A stretch of 64,000 nt of DNA from Owenia fusiformis. Its lineage: Eukaryota > Annelida > Polychaeta > Sabellida > Oweniidae. The notes beneath the pieces are model-generated. The model did no database searches, was not told where the DNA came from, and saw only the letters and a list, made by a program, of their open reading frames with translations. Within the stretch, counting starts at the first letter, position 1. Each line of letters begins with the position of its first letter. Positions 12,301-24,300 of the stretch are shown here, piece by piece. The translations under genes and the position numbers were made by a program. Location: contig CAIIXF020000009.1 of the NCBI GenBank assembly GCA_903813345.2, positions 21,355,759 through 21,419,758 on the forward strand, in the 5' to 3' direction.

Positions 12301-15300
12301 CGGAACATGTGATAAAAGTATATAAATCTGATCAAACGTGTAAATATCTGCTTGTACATAGGGTAAGATTTATTGTTTATTGTTTTTGTTTTTTTTGTTT
12401 GTTCATTGTTATTTATCTTCAAATTGTCATTGTTAATCACAAGCTGTAAAGGTGCTAAATAGTTGGTGTTAAACTTTTCTTGAATAGACTAAAATACAAA
12501 CATGAACTTAAGTTTAAGAAATTGTTTACAATATTTGAAAATTTATTATGATTTATGTGTGTTCATATGTTTAATTTAAATGTGGTTCTATGAAAATTTG
12601 AGCTCATAATAAGAATTTCATAAAACATTATATCATATTAATTTATAGGAAACCACATCAAGGGAAGTTGTAATGCTTGCTCTTAAAGAATTTAGCATCA
12701 CGGAACCTAGCAAGTAAGTAGCACTTATAAAAAATGTTGGATCATTATCCAGAAACTTTAAATACCCATCAGAATGAAATATGTTTGGGTTGTAATATAG
12801 AATGTAAAAAGATCAAAAAGTTTTAATTCTATAAATACAATATTCATCAGCCTGAAAACTACTGAGAAGTTGTTTGATATTCTGATTTGTTGTTGCCCAA
12901 ATTACAGCACTATTTCTATCAAAAGGCAACATTTGGGAAGCAACAATATTTTGAGTCACCAGATAATCTGGATTTACATCCACAAGATGGCTTTTGAAAA
13001 CAGTTCACTAAAATATCTAGACTTTGTGCTTTTCTAACTTTCTTCAGATACTAACAAACTTTCTTTTAAATCTCTTCTCACTTTAGATATTGATTACATA
13101 TTACATGATTACATGATTATACTGTAGATATTTTTTAATTTTTGATGTAATAAAAGTGACAGTGTTGTTGTTCCTTTAATATGTAAAATCTTGTGGTTCA
13201 TGTTGCAGTAATTACTCACTATGTGAGGTATCAGTGGAGGGGGAAGGTCTACTGAAGCAGAAGAGGTTACCAGACCAACTCGCCAACCTACCAGATAGGA
13301 TAGGGATCAATGGAAGGTAAGCTGCTAGCCATGGATTAAAACGAGGGGAGTAGAATATAATTTGGGTATATTACCAGAAGTCTTTAAAGTAAAGCATTTT
13401 TATGTGCATTGTTCTAAGATGCCATAACTTTGGCAGTATTATGAAGGCAAATTGATCATAGAATGGGTTCATAGTTTGTATTAATATTACATTTCTTATA
13501 GTATTTGTACTTTTGTACCTGATTGACCATATCTGTTTTACCTCCAGGTATTACCTGAAGAACAATGTATCAACAGAGGCCCTAGTACCTGACGATGTCA
13601 TAGAGGAACTAAATAAAGAGACTCAAATTAGTATTCTAAGCCTCAACACTATGGAAGTAGCTGCTCAGTTAACTCTAGAGGACTTTAAAATATTTCGTGA
13701 TGTCGAACCAACTGAATATGTTGATGACATATTTGGCTTAGAATCAAGATACGGGACCTTACATCTTAAAAAGTTAATAGAGGTGTGTAACTTCATGTTA
13801 TATCTCATGAAAAGTGTTTTGATTCTGCAGAGCTGGCTTGGGGAATCAGATAATTGCACACCTCATGTTTAACTGAAACGTAGAATGTATTTTGTTTTGA
13901 CAGTCTTGGTAAATGAAACAAACTTTTTTATCAAACTTTCAATTTTCAACCTTCTTTACTGGTTAAAGAATTGAAAAAATCTAGCCTGATGCGTTTTCAG
14001 TTAAATGTTCTATGATTGTGCTGTTTCAGTTGATCAACAAGGAGATGTTCTGGGTGGTCACTGAAGTATGCGCTGAATCTAATCTTGTCAAACGTAGCAA
14101 ACTCATCAAACACTTTATAAAAATAGCAAGTAAGTACACACTATAAGGGAAGAACCTCACCATGGTTATATAGTTCTGAATTCAAACTAGAGATGAGCAA
14201 AGCCAAACGGATAAAAGAGATGTGCTGATGTCAAAATTTAAGTTGAGGAAAATTAGTTTCCTGTTTGAAAGAGAACTAAGGGCATAGTGATGGTAATTAT
14301 TTAAGCTTTGCATGCAATTGAATTGCTTTGATTGTCATGAACATGTGATAATTGTAAATTGTTACTCAGATACACAGGGGCTTGGCTGGAGTGTCGGGCA
14401 AGCCCTCCAATAAGTGTGTACTGTTATATAAAGAGTTTCTTATACTCTTAATAACCAGTACACACTCATCGGAGGGCTTGCCCGACCCTCCAGACAAGCC
14501 CCTGTACTCGGATATATTAAAGGATTTATGTTTTGATTTGCAGGACATTGTAAAGAATGCAAGAACTTTAACTCAATGTTTGCAATAGTCAGTGGCCTGG
14601 GTCATGGCTCAGTGTCAAGGTTGAAGAATACATGGGAGAGGGTTCCCAGTAAATATATGAAGCTATATGAAGACATGGAAGACCTCATGGATCCATCTAG
14701 GAATATGTCAAAGTACAGAAATCTCATCAACAGTGAACGAGTGCAGTATCCAATGGTAGGTGGAGGCCATCCTAGGGTTATCATAACAAATTGTGAAAAT
14801 TGATTTTAAACACTGTTCTGAAATGAAAAAATGTATTTTGATGGAATCCAATTTCTGAAGGTTTTTCACATTGTGAAATAGGCTGATCATCAAGGTTTTG
14901 TTAACAATGTATTTTACTGATTGATAATTTTTTGTTTTCTTTCCTCTTTTACACACTGGTAACTTCAGGTCGTATACATGTATATTTTACCTTTTGCTAA
15001 TTTCCATTGTTTTGAAGTAATTACCTTTATGTTGTATGATGACACAGATGCAAACCTAGAACCAACTCTTTTTAAACTACTTCATTCATCATATGTTGCA
15101 GATCCCATTTTTCCCAGTCGTCAAGAAAGATTTGACCTTCATTCACCTCGGAAACGACTCTAAAGTAGAGGGGCTTACCAACTTTGAAAAGCTGCGTATG
15201 ATCGCGAAAGAAGTCCGCCATGTTTGCAATATGTGCTCTGCTCAATACGTAAGTTATAATTGTGGCTTTGCTTCTAGATTTTCTCTACTTTATTTTTCTG

Positions 15301-18300
15301 AAGTCGCATGCATGGATCAGGTTTATTTAATTCTTATTACTTTACATATTTTTTGATAAATTTGGTAGCGGTCAGTGTATTTTGTTGAGGTCTACTCATT
15401 CTAAAGCTAGGTGTGTTATATTATAAAATATTTTATTTGTACACAATCAGTCAATAAAGGGGCATGGGCTTACTGGTAAACACTTTGCCACTTTTGTTTG
15501 AAGCATGTATTCACCAATAATTTTTTCAATACACCAGATTCCAAAACCGCATAAAAATGACATGAATTGGAAACGTCCTCTAAGTCACAGTCAGAGCGTA
15601 AGTATATGAAACATGCTTGGTAATTGTTTAGTTAATTCCCACAATACTATTGTCATCAAGGTCGGGACTGGTTTGGCAAAATAAGATGTACAAATGAGAG
15701 GGTTGGTCCCATGGTTCTTTTAACAATGATATAGTACAAGTGAATTCTAGAAGAGTTCTATTCCCATGAATTTCCCAAAACAAAATAAAATAATTGTAAA
15801 AATTAGAATTTTCTGCCATGAATCTCATAATAATATAAGTAGATGCGAGAGGAGCTCTACTCCCATGAATCTCAAGCAATGGCCCAATAAATAAGAAGTT
15901 TCAATTGGACAATTGAGTGGAACTTAATAGTGGAACTTGGGTATGTCAATATCACCTTTAACTACATCCTTCAAATATTTCACTCAACTTTTCTTTTGGA
16001 GCTATAAAGATGTCATGACTTGTTGCGTAACTCCTATATTCGGATTAGCCTTCTTCTTCAGTTTTCATTTCTGGAAATAAAGGAACACATGATTTAAATT
16101 ATAGTATATACTCCTGACCTTTATGACATTGTGTGAGGGACCTTTAGCTTATGTTAGCTTTAAAGCTTGATGTTTCACCATAATGGTACAGCTTTCAGGT
16201 TGACTATGGGGTCATATCAAAACATCAGAGTACATCTAACCAAGAACTTTTCATTTTGGGGTGCAGTAATAGTATAATACACAACAATATTAGTCAGATC
16301 TGTTTTATCAGTAACTTTGATTTCCTGACTTCAATTAGCTATTTAAAAACAATGATAGTCTTGTTTTATGGATAAATCTAATTCTAACTTAGTTAAGTTT
16401 GTGGTTGGCATTTACTGATGTTTTGATGTGTTACCCCATACATTAGAATATTGTGTTATGATTTCATACATTCTGTAACAGTTGTATTTTTCTTATGAAA
16501 TTTTTAGCATTTGCTTTGTAATATTGTTAGTTTTATTAATTGATAGGCTATTGTTCATTTTTGTGGCAGATAGAAGTGTTGAAAACGTTTGAATTCTTAA
16601 TGTAAAAGTTTGTTATCTTAACGTAATATGATTGACAAAGTCTCTCTGGTATATTATGACATACAATAAATAATTCTTGCATATCCCATACCTGGTATCT
16701 TATATAACCATTTAGATATAATATATTCTTCTAAATCTGAATTTCCCTTTTCTCATTATAATATGGTCTAATTAAATAAATAATCTAAACATACCCCTTC
16801 TTAATATGAAGTACATGTATAATATAATTGCATTTGATATAAGAGTATCATGGGTTACCCAAGTTTAGATGTGATAGGTTATTCACCTAGCAACTTATTA
16901 TGTTGATATATTGAATATTTGATTGTGAAATCCAGAGAGAAAAGATTTTAAATTATGGAATGATGCTTAGCTTTAAGTGATCTTATGACACAACTGTTAA
17001 ACCATCACACCACTTGTAGAGGATTTGCTATAACAAACATTCTTTGTAAAAATAAATATTATTCATATAAGGTTCAGGATATGGGGAACTTTCAATATCC
17101 TGAAGCGACTTTCATGAGATCATATGTTTATCCTACACTGTCATTCATGGATAAACAGACAGAGGGTTCTAGTTGCAGGACTATGTATTTCTGCATAAGT
17201 TCTGCCTGCTTTGTTAGATTTCAGCTTCCCGTTAATAGTATTTAATTTTCAAACTTGCTTTTTCATTACCTCAAACCACAGGAGCTTGTATGAAAAATCA
17301 GGCAGAGCCTTCCTGCGTCTTCAAATTCTATTTTGCACTAGATATGGGCTTATAGGGGACGAGGGCTTTGCCCGATCTTCCATACAAGCCCATGTGCCTC
17401 AAACACGCCCGAGTCTGAAATAAAGCTGTGTTTAAAAAACACCGAGGATTGTTCTTGCCTTTCTTACCTTCAATAAATAATCTGAGCAACCAAGCAATTC
17501 ACTTACACTGTTTTTCAGCTTTGTGCTACGTTTTAGAAAACAATATTAGAAATGCTTTCACATTTTGCTACAAACATGTGTGAATAAATGGTCCAATGTA
17601 GGGATGGAAATGGGATATTTTAGTATCCTACATAGTGTATGTATGTACCATATGTACTTTCAAAATGTTGAATAAATCACTGCAAAATATGGATATGAAC
17701 ATTGAGACAGTACAGTATATCAATATTTTACTTAAAATGAAATAGAGACTATAGCTGGCTGTTATTCTGAACTGGGTATGAATAGATATTGTATATTGTA
17801 CATGTCACATAGGTTTTTAGTTGATATTGTATTTTTCAGGACATGTGCACTCTTTTATAAGAGTAGTTATTGTACTATTTTGATGGACTCATGGACTATG
17901 AATTGTTGTATACTGCAGAATCATAGGGACATGCATTTTTAAGTCACCACCACAGTGACATATTGTTAGTCTCCAACTATTTTGTGAACAGCGTTTGATG
18001 TTCGGTGTTGGTGTTGGAGTTTGGCGGTCAGTAACATGGTCATTTGTAACAAATGACATGGCATCTGTAACAAATGGCAGATGGTGACATTTTGCATGTT
18101 AATGTCTTGCTATTATATATTACTGAACAAAGAGACTATAAATTACTATGTATATTGCAGAAACATGGGGACATGCGTTTCTATTGTATATGACTGAACA
18201 TAGAGACCATGAAGTTCTATTTGATATAACTGTGTAAACATGCCATGGGGTTTATGTGTATAAAGAGACATTGCAGGATATAAGGACCATGTTAAGAGTT

Positions 18301-21300
18301 GATATTATACATTGCAGGACATAGGAACAATGTTCATGAGTGGAGGGGGATCAGCAGGTACATTTGCACTCAACAGTTCCTCTAGTATCTCTGCAGTTGC
18401 CACAATGCGACGAAAACGACGCGCTTCAACATTGCCAAATCCTAAAAAGATGTACGAAGAGGTATGTTTGTTGTTACCATAGGAATTTTAGCAGATTTAA
18501 TGTTATTCTATGACATATGATATACCATTAGTATACCACCTTTATTCACCCAGATACAGGGATACAGGTGTTGAACTGATGTTCTGTGATGCAAACATTA
18601 CATTATGATTAGGAATAATGAATATACACAATCTAATTTACAAGTGTATCTTTTATACAAAAATCCTTGACTTCTTTTTTCCTTTTTCTAACAGTAAAGA
18701 AAGCCAAATTCTGGTTCTACCTGATATGAAATGATTGTTAAAAAACGTTTGAAATTTTTGTGTGTAGAACTCAGTAATATACAAGCACAATGTACATGTG
18801 AAATTACCATCAAACATTAAGAAAAAGTTCAAAATGTTTTACAGGCGCAAATGGTGCGAAGGGTGAAGTGTTACCTCCAACACAGGAAAGTAGATGAAGA
18901 TGAATCAAACCTTGCTGACCAATCAAATGTTCTAGAGCCGCCAACCAATAAGAAGAGAGAAAACTCACCAAACCCCTCAAATATACCATTAGGACCAAAG
19001 TTCGGTGAGTTCATCTAAAAATGTCACAGGGTCATGGTTTCAAGGGCAAAATAGACTAAAATTTTGTGAATCGCCAGAAATTATTTAAATTGAAATGAAG
19101 AAATTATGTTAATGAAAAGGACTCAATATAGAAAAAAATGACAAGATTTTGTTATGAATGATACATACATCCAAACTCTGTATTTCTTAAGTTTTGGAAA
19201 ACTGTGACTTGTATCAAAATTATGCTTGCATCGACCCCTTATGTACCTTCTCTTGAGTATACACTTATACCTACTGAGCTAGTTGGCTAGTTGGGGGAAG
19301 AGACTCGATGTGAGACTATTTAGAAAAAAATTGTTGCCGTTGTTCAAAACCGTTGAAATCTGCTTGTGTAGGTACAGAGTCTCCTCAAGCTGTCCGCAAA
19401 CTGATGGGACTTGCTGAGAAAAGTCGTCCAGTACACCACAAACACAATGCCAACCCTGTCAGCACCAACCACATTGTAAGTCCAATGATCCAGCGTAGAC
19501 CTCAAAGCACCCAGTCTCACCCCATGTCTCCCAAGGCAAACACCCGGAGTGCACCTGCAGTCAGGCTATCAGCCGAGAGTTCCAGTGTAGTTACGGGACT
19601 TAGTCATCTCCGCAAAAATAGAGGTATGTTTCTATGATATTATTCTCAATATAAAACAAAATGTTGAGATTTACGAATTTTCAATGTATTCATACATCTT
19701 CATCAGGTAAACATCACATTTTCAATATAAATACATGTACATAATGTTTTATGGTTGATGTTAAGAATAAAGAACAACTTAAGTGAATATCTTTCAATGA
19801 TGTGAACATATTCAGCCAGTCTTAGTCATGTTCACTTTTGACAGTTATTTCTGTATAATTGTGATATCAGTACAATATTCAGATATCATTAGGTCAGCTG
19901 TCTTCTCTAGAGCCATTCATATGTCACCACCAGAAGTAGGGACATACAGTATTGTTATAGTCTCCAACTTTTTTGTGGATGACAGTTGGTGTTTGGCATT
20001 TGGTATCTGTAACAAATGGCAGGTGGTAACATTTTGCATGTAAATGCCTTGTTATTAATGCTTGTCACACAAATATCTGTAATTTGTTTTAGGTTCAACT
20101 CGGAGTACAACATCCACAAGTCCAACCAATAGTATAAATAACGGGACAGACTCTGGTCACGGGAGTATGACATCAGCGACCTCTATTGGCTCTATGTCCC
20201 CTATGCAATCTCAGAGACACCATAACACACATTCTTTAGTTAATCTACCAACCATACAAGCCAACCATGGTAAGTTCATTCCAGCTTTATATGCAATATT
20301 TTCTTTTTTGTCTATAGATAATGAGATATGTAAGATTTTAAAAGCTTCATCTTTTGGGATATTCAAATGAATCTGTTTTCTCATGATTAAGTGCTTCCAA
20401 GCTAGTTCAGCTTGTACTTTCAATAGACGTGATCATTTAATTTTTTATCTTTAATATATTTAGTGGTTATTAATTTTAAGAATTTACAATTATGGATATT
20501 GCAATTAATTTTTGTAATGAACAAGTTCAATTTTACTTTTAATTGATTTGCAATTCAGGTTTTGCTTATTTAATCACTTACACTGAAGGTTGTGATTGCA
20601 CAGCTTTTGATTTGATATTTTATTCACTAATTTGTTTTAATTTGCTTTTTGAAACAAATGCTTATTTAAACTTAAAAACAATTACTTTACACAACTTATG
20701 GGGGCAAACTTTATATTTAATATACAAGAATATATATCCCAATGAAACCTGGGTCTGATCGGTCTATTGTCAAAAGTAACCTCCGAAAGTAGTCTCTGAA
20801 CCAATCAAATAACACCTATTTGTGAATAATATGCAACAAGTTAGTAATTTCATATACCAAAAGCTCCATCATCAACATTTAGAGAAATAATTTCCCAAAG
20901 TTTTTTATTCACATTTGAATCCATCTCTAAAATGACAACTGTGCATGAAATATTCCTGTTGTAGTTTATCGTGTATCACTGTCGTATGTCAGGCACGTGT
21001 GCAAATTTATTTCACTTGGAAAGTTTGTCGTAGGAGAATATGCAAGCATGCCAATTAGAATTATTTTAGCATAATTGTGTAAACAAACACAGAAAACTGG
21101 CAAGCCCCCACTGAAAACATAGTTTCAGATTGTTTGTCCTCTACAGATTATGTTAAATGGATAGATGAAAGTGTTTAAAAAGTCCACCAATATTTCTGTG
21201 CTTGGCCCTCGTAAAATGTCGTTTATTTGTCATTCAGAGAACTTAAATGTATCAACGTATTCTGCAAATTTTTACAAAGTGTATATCGATTCAGGAATTT

Positions 21301-24300
21301 ATGAAAGTGAATCTGATAATCTTGATATATTCTATCATTTTTCAAACAGAAAAAGGAAAACAAAATTAGGAAAATACAAATCTTGATATACATGTACTGA
21401 TATTTCCCATTTTTATAATTGCAAGACCACGAGAAAGAAAAAAAATGATGATTGCTTTATATGAGGTTCCATTTGATTGTGCATGTTTTAGATTCAATAG
21501 ATGATTATTATCATGATGTTCATCACTCTGGTTGCTAAGGACTCATACTTCATCTCCATGGTATGTGGTTACTATGGTGACCTGGTTATCTTGTCCACTA
21601 CACTGAACCTTGCTTGGGGAGGAGGGCAATATCAATCCCATGATTATTCAATCCTGTAACTACCTAATCTAATGGTATTTGGTAAAAGCTGACCTACTTA
21701 ATTTCTAGACCACTTATCTCAACACATCTTTGTGAAGATTGCAATATCATGATCCTGATCCTTAAAATTCAATTATTTTAACTTTTTATAGATATGAAGT
21801 TCACCCATTTATCTAATCTAACAAGTTCCATAAATCCATTAATCAATGATAATTAAACTCATTCAACAATAACACTCTTCTAAGTAACTCAATTTGCACA
21901 CTTTTTGTACAAATGGACTGGTATAAATAAGCTAAATGCTGACCAGATACCTTTCAATTTCCTTTCCAATGGTGGTTAATGTTGATGGTGCACGGTGTAT
22001 GGATCCCTATGTGTTTGTAATGGACATTGGTTCTTGGTATAGGGAATGGGTATTTTATGGACATTTGGAAAACAAAACTATTCAAAACTCAATATTTGTT
22101 GCACTGAGTCCCGAAGTGTCTTTTGGTATCATTTGATGTACTTGGCCCTGAACTAACATTCACTCGGATGTTAATGTTGACTTGTGGTCTATTACAGTGG
22201 GCCCTACCCCTCATTCTGCCCCACCTACAACTCACACGTCACCCACACGACCACCTTTGCCGTCATATCACGTCGCAATACAGAACTCTAAAGGTGAGAC
22301 ATGGGGCATGCTGCTGAAGCACACACACTCACTGTTGCACCTCAGATTGCTTTATAGCGCATTTAGTGTGTGGTTTTCACTCTAGTAGTGTACAATGTAG
22401 TAGTGATATTATTACTCATACAGAGTCTGGCATGGTTTGGTATGAACAGGTGCTTTCATTCACATTCTAAATTTAAATCATTATAAATCTATCTTTATAT
22501 TGAAACTACAGCAAAACTTCTCAATTTGAATATTGGGACTCTAGAACTATATTGATATTGATATACAGTGCAACACCTCTGTAAGTGGAACACTTTTCAG
22601 AGTCTCAAGAGCAATTGACTTAAAGTCAAATGAACCTCTACACTTAAGAGGTGTCAAAGGTGTTCTACTTAAATAGGTCTTACTGTGTGTGTATTGACTG
22701 CATAATTTACGGATTGAATGTGTTTTGTTGGGTACTAAGAACATTCACCTTAGCGTGGTTTTACTGTTGTTTTCATGCTAGAGTGCATAACTCTAATGTG
22801 TTTTCAAAAAGAGAGTGTATAATACTATCACACTGCATACACATGCAGACCTACTGCCTTGTTTTGCAATAGCCTAGAAATACTGCTTGTCTGCTTTGCA
22901 TATCTTGCTTGTCTTGTGCGTTGTAGAAATATAGCTTGCTAGAACAAAGTGCATGGGTCATACCAAAGGTTTAGGTTCACTAAACATTGAGCTGAAGAAG
23001 ACATTGAATTTCATTAATACTCATGAGGAAGGTTACTTAAAAGTACTGTTTGCAATAATCGGGAACCAACCAGTTACTTCATGAGTTCATTAAGTTTTTT
23101 TTCAACATTCTAGCTCATAATCTATCGATTTAGAAGTTTGCCTATTGATCTGTAAAATCATTTTCCAATGGTAGTCATTTCAAAGTCATATTCTTGTGTG
23201 AATATTCATATATTTTCTTCAAAGGAGTATTAATATAGGATATGAAAGCAAAGACTTTTACTTGAGGAAATGGGAAGATGGACGGAAGTTGAGGGGTTTG
23301 GGCAAGCCATTTTCAAATAAATACAAATGGTCACATCCTCGACTTCAGCTTAGTGTTTAGAATAAACATAAATCTTCAGATCCCCTTGGTTTATTTATGG
23401 TCAGAATGTATCGTTAGATATTTGCATGTTCCTTGTATAATTAATGTTATACTAACTATGACCTTGACCTTACTTTAACTCTAACTCATGCTTCTCTAAT
23501 CTTAATAATCCTTACTAATTCTGAAAAAACTCCTCGTTGGAATTTATTATTTTTATTTTATGGACATGTATGTTGTTTGATTAATAGTTTGCGACTCTGA
23601 ATGCCCAGTACTAGTAGCAAGTGCTCTGGAAATATATATGTGCTAGATTAATATCGAGGGATTGAATTTTTGTTGTCCTTGTACAATGTCATTTTTCAAA
23701 ACACCTGTGGTTTAATTTTTTTTCGAAATGAACCATTCTCACTTTGTACTTGTTCCAGGGAATTATTCCAGGTTATTCTATAAATATGTTGTCATTGACA
23801 AGAATGTTTTTCAAGTATGTAGAATGATAGACTAGGACATTCTGTACTCAGAGGCTTCCAAATTTCATCATACTAAATCTATTTATGAAACAAAATAAGA
23901 ATTCCATATTTCCTAAATAATTTGACCTCTTCTTTATGAAAATCTGTTTAGTAACAGTGACATTGCTTTTGTACTAGAATCAATATTTAAAACAATTGAT
24001 TCTTCCCCGTTTTATTTAAATTTTCCACTTTCGCCATTCCATAGCATGTTAGTGTTAAGATACACATCTTACACCGTTATATATATATGTGTAGTTAGAA
24101 TTAGATACACGCTTTTGTTCGTAAGAGTTGAGTGCACATGATTAAAATTTTGTTTGTAAATGTTGTGTGATTACATGTATTGCCGTTGAATTTTGTGAAT
24201 ATTAACAAAACGATCTGTGATAACTTGGAGAAACGGGCAATGTTATCTTCATTTTGAACAGAATGTTTTAGACTAGTTCTGAATGTGTTGTACAGAATGC

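Larger units (their letters stand above)
15598..18317 (+). other. RAPGEF intron of 2.7 kb
   Basis: It contains the MITE at 17277-17396 and a family A repeat at 17943-18110. No exon was found, and open frames in it show no domain. Confidence 0.55.

Noticed and set aside
16985-17423. Plus-strand ORFs in the 2.7-kb RAPGEF intron
   Set aside because: No domain, wrong splice context, and they overlap the MITE at 17277-17396.
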